Positions 32,594-42,900 of a stretch of DNA of 64,000 nt are shown piece after piece. The position numbers were made by a program, and so were the translations under genes. Position 1 is the stretch's first letter, and each line of letters opens with the position of its first letter. Source of the DNA: an uncultured Collinsella sp. (GTDB taxonomy: Bacteria; Actinomycetota; Coriobacteriia; Coriobacteriales; Coriobacteriaceae); contig CATYZE010000001.1 in NCBI GenBank assembly GCA_958415525.1, positions 1 through 64,000 on the forward strand, given 5' to 3'. The notes beneath the pieces were generated by a model. That model was not told where the DNA came from, searched no databases, and worked only from the letters and a program-made list of their open reading frames with translations.

Positions 32594-32719
32594 TTAATGG
32601 CGTCGACCCCTTCTGCTATGCTTCGAGCACTGCTTGAGTGCCTCGGTAAGCCCGATAAGCGCCGTGAGGAGCGAGACCAAAGTGGTCAGGAGCTTCACGA
32701 AATCAATCAGATCGGTCAT
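32594..32719 (-). CDS. 41-aa hydrophobic peptide, candidate type I toxin-like
   Basis: Short gene starting MTDLIDFVKLLTTLVSLL, continuing TALIGLTEALKQ and ending in a basic tail HSRRGRRH. One predicted membrane helix (about residues 6-26) with a positive C-terminus, the layout of type I toxins and holin-like peptides. A near-perfect Shine-Dalgarno GGGAGGTGAT lies six bases before ATG. A GGGGTC/GACCCC hairpin overlaps the stop codon. The downstream flank 32520-32580 has further inverted repeats (CCCAA/TTGGG) that could belong to an antisense RNA. No homology can be asserted; toxicity is inference. Confidence 0.55.
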   Translation of the reverse strand: MTDLIDFVKLLTTLVSLLTALIGLTEALKQCSKHSRRGRRH

Positions 32720-32971
32720 GGGCATCACCTCCCATCAGATGGAGGGCGCTGCCCGGCACATGGAACTGCCGTCAACAACAGCTATTCTATCAAAGTGCAG
32801 TCATAAACACGAATATATGTTCGATAATAATAGCAACGCGATTCCCTCAAAGAGCAGCCTTTCGTAAGGGCGTCAGAAGGCCACGCTGGGCGCTTTCATG
32901 TCCGCGCGACCGCCTATTCTTACGGCAATGTAGCTGCCTGTGTAACGAGCGGCAGTTGACGGAGAAAGGCC

Positions 32972-33712
32972 TTGACCGTGTCAGACAAAAAGACGCCGGG
33001 TGTCTCGGCTATCGATACGACGAACTTTGCGCGCCAGATCGTGCTCGACTTTGAGTTTGCCCCGGTGCCAAAGCAGCGCCAGCGCCGCGGGCTGCGCAAC
33101 GAGACTATCGAGGTCGGCGCGGTTAAGCTCGATTACCACGGCAACGTGATGGGTGACTTCTCGCAGTTTGTGCAGACAGAATATGCCGAAGGCGTTGCAT
33201 ATCCCGTCCGCGAGCTCACGGGGATATCGGCCGTGGACACCGCGATGGCCGATCCGCTCTACGTGGTGATTAAAAGGCTCGGCGATTGGATCGGTCGCTA
33301 CTCCGCCCAGGTGGTTTGCTGGAGCGGGGCGGACCGCCGACAACTTTTGACCGAGTGCCAGGCGAAACGCATCGACCTCGCCGCCTTTCCCGCGGATTGG
33401 GCCGACCTGCAGGCGTTTTACACCTCGATCATGGACGTGGGCAGCCACGGGCGCGTCTCGTTGGGCGACGCGGCAACGTGGTTTGGCATCGATTTTGATG
33501 AGTCGACGGGCCACGCCCACAGCGCACTGGCCGATGCGCGCGTGACCGCCAGGTTGCTCAAACAGGTGATCGACGGGGACTATCGCGTGAGTCCGCGCGC
33601 CCAGGAGATCCGCCAGCGATGGGGGATGGGCGAGCGAGCTCAGACGCCCCTTTCCAGCAAGTGCCCCGAGCTGGGCGACCTGCTGCTGAAGCTGAAGGCG
33701 GAGGGGAGGTAG
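32972..33712 (+). CDS. DEDDh 3'-5' exonuclease (RNase T/epsilon-type)
   Basis: 246 aa. Exo I motif VLDFEF (Asp26, Glu28), an Exo II region around WSGADRRQLLTECQ, and Exo III HAHSALADARVTARLL with the His-x4-Asp pair near residues 179-184. This is a single-domain DEDDh exonuclease like KapD/ERI-1 or the DnaQ-like family. Followed by a basic C-terminal tail. TTG start with GGAGAAAGG just upstream; GTG 32978 is an alternative. It stands alone before the HEPN trio. Substrate (RNA or DNA) cannot be read from the sequence. Confidence 0.82.
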   Translation: MTVSDKKTPGVSAIDTTNFARQIVLDFEFAPVPKQRQRRGLRNETIEVGAVKLDYHGNVMGDFSQFVQTEYAEGVAYPVRELTGISAVDTAMADPLYVVIKRLGDWIGRYSAQVVCWSGADRRQLLTECQAKRIDLAAFPADWADLQAFYTSIMDVGSHGRVSLGDAATWFGIDFDESTGHAHSALADARVTARLLKQVIDGDYRVSPRAQEIRQRWGMGERAQTPLSSKCPELGDLLLKLKAEGR

Positions 33713-33855
33713 GTAGATTGTGGAGACCTGACTCTGCATCAAATTCGGCGTGGAGCAAGGTCAGATCAAAATGAGCCATACGAGCTGCTGGTGCAATATG
33801 CCCCTAGCATAATTGGGTAAAAAGTGTTTGCTATTTTCTTTGGAAAGAGGAGCGT

Positions 33856-35781
33856 ATGAACTCAGCGCTAGAAGGTCTTTTGGAAAGGCTGCCCGAGTCG
33901 CCTACTCCGCTGACGCAGGACAATCGACGTAATATTGCAACTAATATTCCCGTTCCAAACGACTACGAGGTCTTATGGGCTGATATCCAAAGCTTTGGCG
34001 GCTATCCAGCCGGGGTGGTTGTTACGGATAAATGTCTTATCGTCAAGTCGACTAAAGAAGCGGTCAGGGAGCGGGCTAAAGACATCAAAGCCAATAACAA
34101 GAACCTTGAAAAGAAGGACCGCGCTCCTGTCCCTAAAGATCTCTACAGAATCATTCCCTGGGAATACTTTTCTCCCGATGAGTATTGCGTTGATGCAATT
34201 TCGAAGGATAGTTTTGTCTTGCGGTCTGGAGGCATGGAGGTTGCAAGGTTTGCCAGCCCCGAATTCTGCGACGCTCTCAACAAATTAAGTCGCGACTATA
34301 AGGAAAGGCGGAGGGCTGCCGAGGAGATTCTGAAGAATGCTTCTTTCAGCGCTATAAACGCTTTGAATTCTGAAGCCGTCATGTTTAATGCGGCGTACGG
34401 CTCAGGTCAAACTAAGACGGGACACGGAATATACGCCGAAGAAGCTGGTACACTTCTGGACGTATTTAACGGAGAAAGTTCAACGGTTGTCGGAAGAGAT
34501 AACGCAAAAAACGGCCCCGATAAAATTGTCAATGCAGCTCCTGTCCAGTGCAAGTATTGTCGCACTGCCAGTGCTTCTGTTGACGCTTGCTTTCAGCTTG
34601 ATTCTGCTGGGAAAAAAGTATTTAGGTATCTCGATCTCTCGGGCAATCCGATGAAGATCGAGGTCCCTTCAGATCAATACGCGGCAGCGGTTGAGAAAAT
34701 GAAGACGAAGATTGCGGCCGGACAAGTTCCCAACGTGGATGATCCTTGTGCTGCGTATGACATCATTAGAAAAGGACGCCTGTCATACTCTCAGGCTTTG
34801 AATTTGGCAAAGGCCGGAACAATAGAGTCCATTTCTTTTGACGCCGCTACGGGAGCCGTTGCCTGCGCATCCGCCTTTGGAATTTCTGCGGTTGTAACGT
34901 TTGCGCAGGTATTTTGGAAAACTAAAAATGCCAGAGTGGCAGCAAAAAGTGCGCTTTGGACGGGATTGAGAGTATATGGACTGAGTTTCACAGGGAGCAT
35001 CCTTGCATCTCAAATCGCAAGAACAAACGCACCAAACGTCCTCCAGCCACTTGCCGTTGGTCTTGCAAATAATCTCGACAAGAGCGTGGTTCAAGGCTTC
35101 GTTAATTCCTTTAGGGCACTTGCCGGCAAAAAGGCTATTTACGGTTCCGCCGCTCAGAAGAGTTTCGTAAAGTTTATTGGCTCAAACGCTATGGCTGAAG
35201 GTGTCATGTTCATAGTGTTCGCCGTTCCGGATACGCTTAATAGAATAACCGACAGGATGTCGACGGCTCAGTACGCAAAGAATATGTTTGCGCTTGTTGC
35301 ATCATTTGCGGGGTCCATAGGCGCAACCGCTGCAGCAGGTGCAGTGCTTTGCGGAAGCTTTGGGGAGCGTGTGAATAAAAATATAGGAAAAGCTGTTGGC
35401 CTTAGTGCTGGGTTAGTTGGCGGGGGGCTTTGCGGTGGCGTGGCAAAAATGGTCGGAAACCTATTCAAAGAGGATGACTGTATTTTGACGGGAAGGCTGG
35501 TCAATGCAGTGCTAACCAGTGCGTTATTTGAGCACATGTTGTCGTCGGAAGAACAAGAGGCATTGTTTGACGATCTTGGAGCCAGTAAAAAGGAACTATC
35601 ACGGCTTCAGAGAGATTTGCTTGGATCTAGCTCCCAATCTAAGGATATCTTGCTGTTTCTCGAGCCGAAAATTGAGAAAGCTAAGAGCGGCAGGGCGAGA
35701 GTGTCTTTTCGGGATGAGCTTAACATGGAGAGCGAAATGGCTGATTTGATTGTTCGGGATGTGGTTCTCGATGAGATGTGA
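33856..35781 (+). CDS. PH-like domain plus glycine-rich membrane protein, first gene of HEPN trio
   Basis: 641 aa, family not recognised. Residues about 28-150 (DYEVLWADIQSFGGYPAGVV, VTDKCLIVKSTKEAV, YRIIPWEYFSPDEY) look like a bacterial PH-like domain: short strands with a tunable basic loop. A helical stretch follows. From about residue 325 there are several hydrophobic, Gly/Ala-rich segments (GAVACASAFGISAVVTFAQV, MAEGVMFIVFAV, SFAGSIGATAAAGAVLCG, GLSAGLVGGGLCGGVAKMVG), suggesting membrane insertion or a pore. A polar C-terminal domain ends the protein. AGAGGAGCGT precedes ATG. Its last bases overlap the next start codon. DNA here is distinctly AT-richer than the core genome. Confidence 0.6.
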   Translation: MNSALEGLLERLPESPTPLTQDNRRNIATNIPVPNDYEVLWADIQSFGGYPAGVVVTDKCLIVKSTKEAVRERAKDIKANNKNLEKKDRAPVPKDLYRIIPWEYFSPDEYCVDAISKDSFVLRSGGMEVARFASPEFCDALNKLSRDYKERRRAAEEILKNASFSAINALNSEAVMFNAAYGSGQTKTGHGIYAEEAGTLLDVFNGESSTVVGRDNAKNGPDKIVNAAPVQCKYCRTASASVDACFQLDSAGKKVFRYLDLSGNPMKIEVPSDQYAAAVEKMKTKIAAGQVPNVDDPCAAYDIIRKGRLSYSQALNLAKAGTIESISFDAATGAVACASAFGISAVVTFAQVFWKTKNARVAAKSALWTGLRVYGLSFTGSILASQIARTNAPNVLQPLAVGLANNLDKSVVQGFVNSFRALAGKKAIYGSAAQKSFVKFIGSNAMAEGVMFIVFAVPDTLNRITDRMSTAQYAKNMFALVASFAGSIGATAAAGAVLCGSFGERVNKNIGKAVGLSAGLVGGGLCGGVAKMVGNLFKEDDCILTGRLVNAVLTSALFEHMLSSEEQEALFDDLGASKKELSRLQRDLLGSSSQSKDILLFLEPKIEKAKSGRARVSFRDELNMESEMADLIVRDVVLDEM

Positions 35782-36031
35782 TTGTTGCGGACGCAGGAAA
35801 GGCTTTTTTGAGTCTTTTGCGGTCGTCAAAAATGGCGATTTGGCATTAAACCTATGCGCTAGGTGTAATGACCTTGCATATAAAACACGCGATGCTGCAG
35901 CTGAGCACGATCGCGAAAAGTTTGATTTGGCAACGCGGGAGTGGCAAAACGCCTCGAAGCATGTGTCTAAAGACTTTGGGATATGGCAGGACCATTTTAT
36001 TGCGACTGTTTGGAATAGGTTTAATGACTAG
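35771..36031 (+). CDS. Small Cys4 zinc-binding-like protein
   Basis: 86 aa. Two cysteine pairs, MRCDCCGRR at the N-terminus and LCARCNDL near residue 30, suggest a zinc ribbon; the rest is a charged helix-rich segment ending WNRFND. ATG 35771 overlaps the preceding gene (stop TGA at 35779-35781). The TAG of this gene overlaps the next ATG at 36024 (ATGACTAG). A TTG start further upstream is in frame but would deepen the overlap. The tight overlaps argue that all three products are made together. Confidence 0.6.
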   Translation: MRCDCCGRRKGFFESFAVVKNGDLALNLCARCNDLAYKTRDAAAEHDREKFDLATREWQNASKHVSKDFGIWQDHFIATVWNRFND

Positions 36032-36974
36032 CCTGCAAGAGGGTCGGCCGACGGATTGCTCTGTGAGATTGCAAAAATCGGGCTCATGCTTAAGTGGGGC
36101 AGCCGACTCGTCATTTTCACAAATTCGCATTAACCTCGCACCGCAAATCGGCGAATCCATGAAAGTCTTATCGGAAACAATAGCAAGAGTTAAAGTCCCA
36201 AGGATTGTAATACCGAGCGAAGTCTTCGCCCCGTATCGCGAGCTCCAAAATTGTCTGGCCGCTCAAAGAGACTCTTTCTTTGACACATCGAGTGCCGTTC
36301 ACGAGGCGCTTAAGCCCTTAACGACTGCTCTTTCTGAGGCCATTAATCAAATCAATTGGCAATCGCTAGGGCCGCGTTTTGAGAATTTCAGATGGGATTG
36401 TTACAAAGACGGTGCTGCTTGTTGGGGAAGATATGGGTGGCCTATTTCCTATCTGCCGTTTTCAGATGTTTGTGATCCACCTTCCACGTTTCAGGAGGCC
36501 AACGCTCTCTACTCGAGCATTTTGACCGATGATGAAATGTGTAAGCTATTAAAGGAGCTTGAGCAGGGCGTTAGGAAAAAGCGCGATTTGCAAGAGTGCG
36601 TTGAGCTTTTTCGGCAACGCCATTACAAGCCCTGCGCCATGATGCTTTGCAGCTTGATAGAGGGTCAGTTGATACTTGAGATGCCCAAGGGGGAAAAGAG
36701 GCGAAATGGCAAAGCCGCTTTAGAAAAAGCGAAGCGGGATGTTGATTGCTTTGAAAGTGATGCAATGTCTCTGGTTTGGCTTAATAATTGCCTAACTGTG
36801 TATGATTACTTTTTCCACAATGCAAACAACTTCAATCGCGATATCGAAGGCGAACTCAACCGAAATTTTCTGATGCACGGGATGATGTACAAGCCGGTAA
36901 GAAAACAGACATGCAAGAAGCTGTTCCTTTTGCTCCATTCTTCATCAGCGGTCTTCGAAATGTTGAAGTGCTAG
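36024..36974 (+). CDS. HEPN-motif protein, third gene of trio
   Basis: 316 aa from the coupled ATG 36024 (an alternative ATG at 36159 would give 271 aa). The C-terminal half is all-helical: LQECVELFRQRHYKPCAMML, then CSLIEGQLILEMPKGEKR, and ends with NRNFLMHGMMY. Here Arg280-x4-His285 with Asn after the Arg matches the RNxxxH catalytic signature of HEPN ribonucleases, as in Abi and toxin proteins. The N-terminal part is amphipathic. With the membrane/PH-like protein and the zinc mini-protein this forms a three-gene unit inside a defence island. RNA cleavage on infection is inference from the motif. Confidence 0.62.
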   Translation: MTSLQEGRPTDCSVRLQKSGSCLSGAADSSFSQIRINLAPQIGESMKVLSETIARVKVPRIVIPSEVFAPYRELQNCLAAQRDSFFDTSSAVHEALKPLTTALSEAINQINWQSLGPRFENFRWDCYKDGAACWGRYGWPISYLPFSDVCDPPSTFQEANALYSSILTDDEMCKLLKELEQGVRKKRDLQECVELFRQRHYKPCAMMLCSLIEGQLILEMPKGEKRRNGKAALEKAKRDVDCFESDAMSLVWLNNCLTVYDYFFHNANNFNRDIEGELNRNFLMHGMMYKPVRKQTCKKLFLLLHSSSAVFEMLKC

Positions 36975-37270
36975 GTCGGAAAGCTCGTTTGCAACTAAGC
37001 TATTCGAATGAGAGGCGACCGCATTTTGAGCGTCTCACACTCTTTGCGCATAGGTGCAATATATCGAACTCTGTTTGAGTCTTGAACCTGAATTGTTGTT
37101 CAACAATTTGTACTGTACCTGCGGCGCGAGAATAGCTACCGCTCATCGTTAATATGCCGAGCTTGGCAATAAAAAATACGGAACCGAATATAATTCAAGA
37201 TAAGGTTATGGGGTTGCTGGCTTCATTTCGGGTAGCCAAACAACAGAATGGCTAAGATAACGAGGGTATT
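36975..37270 (+). promoter_or_regulatory. DISARM-like operon upstream region with TTGTTG-NN-CAACAA palindrome
   Basis: AATTGTTG-TT-CAACAATT at 37091-37108 is a perfect palindrome. Its core recurs upstream of the McrBC-like operon (53050-53063). The rest of these 296 bases is AT-rich with no gene. GAGGGT precedes the GTG start at 37271. Confidence 0.5.
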
Positions 37271-39916
37271 GTGAACAGTAGTCAAAGGGTGTCGTTCGCT
37301 GATCTATTTAACTCTCATTCTTGCGTAGGAAATGACATCCATTTCTCTTTCCCAAATATGGGTGAGGTTGAAATTACGTCGATTACGCGGGCGAACTTGT
37401 CTTTACTGCGCAGGGCTCGAACAAAGGGATGCCCGGGCCTAATTGTCAGCTGCCCTGATTTCGAAAGAGAAGCCATTGCTATTGTGCTCTTGGCGGCGCT
37501 GGAGAACTTGATGACTGGTGGGCCTCGCCAAGGACTTCATAAGGTTCAGGTTGGCGATAAGGTCGCGATCGGAAACTGTGTCGTCAAGATTACCTCGATT
37601 GACGAAAAAACAGTCAGATTTTCTTCTCAAGATGAATCGCTTGGCCTCAGCAGAGAGGTGAGGGAGTTTCCGCTTGCCCACAACGCTTCCGCTGCCGCGG
37701 AACTCTCGTTGACGCGAAGCACGAAAAAACGCAAGCGTAATTCATTGCTTAGAGAAGAAGAGCTCTATCAGTCGCTTGCCCCAACACTCAGAGACATTTT
37801 GAATCAATGCGGCAGAACCGTTCAACCAGTTGGTTACGTTACCTCTCCATCCCAATACGCGAATGATGCACCGACTGCCATCTGTAAAGGCAAAGTGCGT
37901 ATAGGGGGCCGGGAATACGACCTGAATGAAGCAATGCCAGTGGCTTACGTTGACCAAAACGGCGAGGAACACTGTGGCTTTAAATGGCCTTTTGCATGCA
38001 CTCCATCCATTTATATTGGTCCGCGGGTAGACGGAGTAGGTAGCATTTCTCAAATAATCGACATCTCTATGGATGAATCGCTTCCCGTTGAATTTGTGTC
38101 CCTGAACATTTCTACTCCCGATCTGATGAACACAACACTTCTAAGTGACATCTTAGATTTAAAAGATTGTGGAATTGAGGCTATAGGCTTCTGTGATCGT
38201 TGGACTATGGATCGTTTGCGTCAGCTTGGCGATCAGGGCTTTCTACTATTTGACTGGGACGACTGCAATGCTGCGCTGTTGTCAGATGACCCAGTTCTGT
38301 CCGATATCCAGCGCAGGGTTCTTGATAAGCCGCATGAAATTGTGTATCCGGTGCCCGATGAACGGGCGGGCTTAACGCGTGCTGCCGAGATCGTATATAA
38401 CACATTGGGCAGCATTGATGTGGATGACGACGATGTCCTTGGAGCAATCCAAGACATCTATGTTGTTTTGGGGTCTGCAATTCGAATGACGGAAGCGCCT
38501 GACAAAAAATACAGCGATTTGCAGTGTGACATTATCAACTCCGCGCGTGAATTGATTGAAGACTCGAGAGTTTTGATGCTCCCTGATTACAATCTGCTCG
38601 TTGAGGCATGCGGTATTTTAACTGCTGTATTTAGAGCGGGACATCGAATGCCAAAAGAACAGGTCATATACGATTTAATTGTCGACGGCATTGAGGATGG
38701 CTTGTCTACCATTCTTGTTGTTGACAGAAATCGGGTTGACGAAGTCTATGCTTATTGGGCAAAGGAACTTGAGCTAAACGGATATAGCGCGAAGCAATTT
38801 AAAGTGATTGCGGTAAGAGACTATCTGCGAGGAAAATATCTCGGCAGCCAGGACCGAGTTATTTTTAGCGGATGGTATGACAAGGGGACTATGGTCAAGG
38901 CCCTTCATGCTGGTTTGGCGAACAATGTCTATCTCGTTCTCTATGGATATGAAGATGGAAACGGTGGACTAGAAGTTGGTTGGCGGACAAATGCCCGCTT
39001 GCAATGGAATGAAATGACAAACCGCTGTCTCAAAATATCGGATAAGACATTGGATGCATTGGACGTTTCGCCGCTTAAGAGAATAAATAGAGTCTTGCCG
39101 TCGAGACGGGCAGGTGTACCGGTTGAAACTGAAGTTATTTGCGGAGAACAGCCATCGTCTTTCGTTAGTAAATTAGAGGAAAAGAGAATAAGCAAAGACA
39201 TTGCAAAAGACGGAGAAGAATCAGTTCTCGCAACGCCGGTGTTGTTTCATGATGGAACTCACGTTTGGCTTAGAGCCAAAACTTCGGGTAGGAAGGGTGG
39301 CCGTCTTCTTGTTATCAGCAATTGTCTTGCTGGAAAAAGTGCAGAGCCTGATCAGAAATCCGCTTCGGCTCTTCTCCCGGGGGACGTGGTTTTGCGAACT
39401 CATTCGGATAAGTCGTATATAAAAAGGGAATCTGAAAGGTCCACAGAAAACTACGACAACGTGCTGGCTGCGGCGCATAAATGGCGTGAACCAATTAAGG
39501 ATGCGCGTATGGCTGGATACACAGATGCCGAAATAATAGACAAGATTTACTCAGAGGTGTCGGAAACACGAACGAAAAGCGCAGTCCGAGCTTGGGTGAG
39601 AGGGAGGAATATTGCACCGCAAGCGAAAGAGGACGTGCGGGCGATATTCGTTGCGCTTGGTTTTTCGATAACCGACGAAGAATTAAATTCTATCGAGCGT
39701 GCCGTCACCGCCATTAGGAACAAGCACCGCGCGGTCGGCAGAATTGCGGCGAAAGATATGGTTGCAGCGTTTATTCGCGATTTGGCTAAATATGGCTTGG
39801 ATAGCGCGGTTGCCGGTTTCGACGAGCGACATGAGGCGGGCGATATCGAGTTGCTCAGAGTGGCTTGCGTTGGCGATCAAAAGGACGTGGCGATTAATCG
39901 CGTTGACGTTTTGTAG
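37271..39916 (+). CDS. drmE: DrmE-like DISARM protein
   Basis: 881 aa in the drmE position of a class-2 DISARM operon, directly before drmA. The assignment rests on size, position and overall layout. The N-terminal part has helicase-like hydrophobic strands (GCPGLIVSCPDFEREAIAIV), the centre a degenerate helicase-C-like fold without clear Walker motifs (STILVVDRNRVDEVYAYWAK, RVIFSGWYDKGTMVKALHAG), and the C-terminus an HTH-like helical segment (IIDKIYSEVSETRTKSAVRA). GTG start. It ends 13 bases before drmA. AT-rich codon use like its neighbours. It could instead be an unrelated large island protein; comparison with DrmE profiles would settle this. Confidence 0.6.
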   Translation: MNSSQRVSFADLFNSHSCVGNDIHFSFPNMGEVEITSITRANLSLLRRARTKGCPGLIVSCPDFEREAIAIVLLAALENLMTGGPRQGLHKVQVGDKVAIGNCVVKITSIDEKTVRFSSQDESLGLSREVREFPLAHNASAAAELSLTRSTKKRKRNSLLREEELYQSLAPTLRDILNQCGRTVQPVGYVTSPSQYANDAPTAICKGKVRIGGREYDLNEAMPVAYVDQNGEEHCGFKWPFACTPSIYIGPRVDGVGSISQIIDISMDESLPVEFVSLNISTPDLMNTTLLSDILDLKDCGIEAIGFCDRWTMDRLRQLGDQGFLLFDWDDCNAALLSDDPVLSDIQRRVLDKPHEIVYPVPDERAGLTRAAEIVYNTLGSIDVDDDDVLGAIQDIYVVLGSAIRMTEAPDKKYSDLQCDIINSARELIEDSRVLMLPDYNLLVEACGILTAVFRAGHRMPKEQVIYDLIVDGIEDGLSTILVVDRNRVDEVYAYWAKELELNGYSAKQFKVIAVRDYLRGKYLGSQDRVIFSGWYDKGTMVKALHAGLANNVYLVLYGYEDGNGGLEVGWRTNARLQWNEMTNRCLKISDKTLDALDVSPLKRINRVLPSRRAGVPVETEVICGEQPSSFVSKLEEKRISKDIAKDGEESVLATPVLFHDGTHVWLRAKTSGRKGGRLLVISNCLAGKSAEPDQKSASALLPGDVVLRTHSDKSYIKRESERSTENYDNVLAAAHKWREPIKDARMAGYTDAEIIDKIYSEVSETRTKSAVRAWVRGRNIAPQAKEDVRAIFVALGFSITDEELNSIERAVTAIRNKHRAVGRIAAKDMVAAFIRDLAKYGLDSAVAGFDERHEAGDIELLRVACVGDQKDVAINRVDVL

Positions 39917-39929
39917 GGAGTGCTTTTAG

Positions 39930-42900
39930 ATGAATACAAAATTCGATGACGCTATTGATGAAGAGCTCAGGAACCGTCTGTATAAGTCTGTGCATGAGGA
40001 ATTTGTTGGTCCAATGGACCCGGACTCTGAGGAAATGCTCGATGAGGGCGCTTCTCCCGCGCTTCGCTATCATGCGGGGGTTCTGCACCCACGGGGCGCT
40101 CACGTTGATATCGCTCAAGAGAAGAGCACCGGCGGAGAATCGGATGCAGTTCTGGATAGAAGCAATGAAGGTTCTGTCTGCGACAGTGGTTTGCTAGATG
40201 TAGCGGATGCCTCGGATGTGAGCGAGGCTTCATCTGACGAGGACTATGAAGAGCCGGTCGCGTTATCCAATGCGCGTGCGCAGTCTGCCATCAGCATGAC
40301 CGTGGCAGTTCAGCCTGAAGATGTCTTGTCGGCTGATATCCGTTGCGCAAAATATGTCCGAGTTAAAGTTGACGACAAGAGCCATTTTAAACGCGTCCCC
40401 GTACACTTTGTTTTCAACCAGGGAGACCTCAAAATTCCAAGCGGACGTCATGACGATGTTAAACGTGTTTACAGACTGGGGGAAGAGCATCTCGAGCTAT
40501 GGCTCGTTTACCGTCGTGCTATTTCGGGCGGCGTTGTGCTTACGGTGGCCGTATGCAATACAGATTACGTTACAGACAATCGATCCGATGATGATCTTAA
40601 GTGCTATTACCAAACCTATTTGAGAATTAACTCTGACAGCGGTCTAATTCCGCCGGTATGGAATCAGGCAAATGATGTTGTATCGGCGGAAGATGCGACA
40701 AAACGACTTATCTATCGCAATATTCGAAACTATGCGATAGGGCATGGGTGCGCAACTCGTTGGGATGACAATCGGCCTGTACTATGGGCTGAAACCCAGA
40801 TTATTCCAATTGCCGAAACACGCTCAATGAAGCCAATTCACCCATCTATGGAAAACGTGACCTTATCGATCGAAGATTTTGGCAATCCCAATCATTGGGA
40901 AGACACTGTTAGGTCGATGCGGCTTTTATGCAAGAAATATGCTCAGTGGATTGCTGAGGTAAGGAGTAAAGCTGAAGGCCTAGCGGAATGCTATCAAGCG
41001 ACAGCTTGGGATAACTTGGCTCAGTGCGATATTTGTCTTAATCGTATTGAAGAGGGTATCGGCACGTTGGAAGCGGATGACATAGCAAAAAAGGCGTTCA
41101 TAATGGCCAACGAGGCCATGTATGAGCAGTTCTTGCATTATAGCGTTGTCTCAGGAGAGCGTGGCAGCCTTGATGAGCCCCTTGGATACACGCGTAGTTG
41201 GAGGCCCTTTCAGCTGGCCTTTATTTTGATGAATATCAGATCGATGGTGGATGAGACATGCGACGACAGGAAGGTCGTCGACTTGATCTGGTTCCCAACT
41301 GGTGGCGGTAAAACGGAGGCGTATCTGGGGCTAACAGCATTCGTGCTAATTTGGGAGCGTCTGTCGCATAATGAGAGTGAAGGCGTCACCGTGTTTATGC
41401 GGTATACCTTACGTCTTCTGACTTCACAACAATTCGATCGCGCCTCTTCCCTTATCTGCTCTCTTGAAGCGATGAGGCGCAAGGAGCCCGAGCTACTCGG
41501 TAGTCGCGAGTTCAGAATTGGATTATGGGTTGGTAGTGATGCAAGCCCGAATAAGCGTGACGAAGCTGAGAAAAAGAGGCAGGCTTATGTTGATAGAAAC
41601 GAAGGCCTTAATCCATTTCCAGTGCGCAAGTGCCCTTGGTGTGGGAGTAGTTTTGAAGACGACCGCAGGACATCTTATGTGCGTCAAAGGCGGACAAAAA
41701 AGCTATTGTTTGTCTGCTCGAATCCTGAATGCGGCTATTCGAAAGGCGACGGACTGCCTTTGGATGTCGTCGATGAGGAGATTTATCAAAACCCGCCATC
41801 ACTTCTTGTCGGAACAATTGATAAGTTCGCAATGCTGCCCTACCGTCACGAAGCCTTTGCTTTGTTCGGAATTGACAATGGCAGAAGGGGCCGTCCTCCC
41901 AAACTGATCATCCAGGATGAGTTACATTTAATATCTGGACCGCTAGGGTCGATGGCGGGCCATTACGAAACCCTTGTTTCTGCGCTTTGCGAGCGCGCTG
42001 ACGACTCTTCCAAGATTTTGCCAAAAGTCGTTGCTTCGACAGCGACGGTTAGCAGGGCTAAAGAGCAGTGCAATCAGTTATATGCCTGTGGGGAAGACAA
42101 GGTATTTCAGTTTCCGCCTTCAGGAATAGACTACGACGACTCTTTCTTTTCCTATGAAGACAAGGAAGCTCGAGGTCGCCGATATGCTGGTTTGTTTATC
42201 CCGACATTGAATGCTGCTTCTGCAAACATACGCCTCTATGCAGACCTTCTTTGGGAGCCTGCAACATGGAATGATGTTACTGATGAACAAAAAGATCCTT
42301 ATTGGACCATCGTTGGCTACTATGGGACAACGAGAGAACTTGGACAAGCCGTCACTTGGATGGGCGGTGATATTCCGGAACGACTTCACGAACACAAGTT
42401 GCGTGCGGAGCGAGTTGGCGATAAATCCGTGCGGTATATCAACGTGGCTAAAGAGCTGACGGGACGTAAGGATGCCGACGAGGTGAGAAAGGGCTTAGAC
42501 AGCCTCACTATTTCATATCCTTCAAGTAAGGCTGTTGACCTTTGTTTTGCGACTAATATGATTTCTGTAGGCTTGGATGTCGGGCGTCTTGGGCTGATGG
42601 TTGTCGAGGGCCAGCCCAAGACAACGGCAGAATACATTCAGGCAAGTAGTCGTGTTGGCCGCGGTAAGGCCAAGGGCATTGTGTTTGTTGTTTATAGTGC
42701 TACGAAGCCACGCGATCGTTCGCATTACGAGAATTTTGCAATGTATCACAATGGGTTTTATCAAAACGTTGAGCCATCTAGTGTCACCTCATTTTGTAGA
42801 CAGGTTCGCGATCGTGCTCTGTTCGGAACCTTGATCGGTATTTATCGGTCTGTGGATGAAGAAGATTCCGAGGCGTTCCGAAGCCCCGAGGAAAGGGCTT

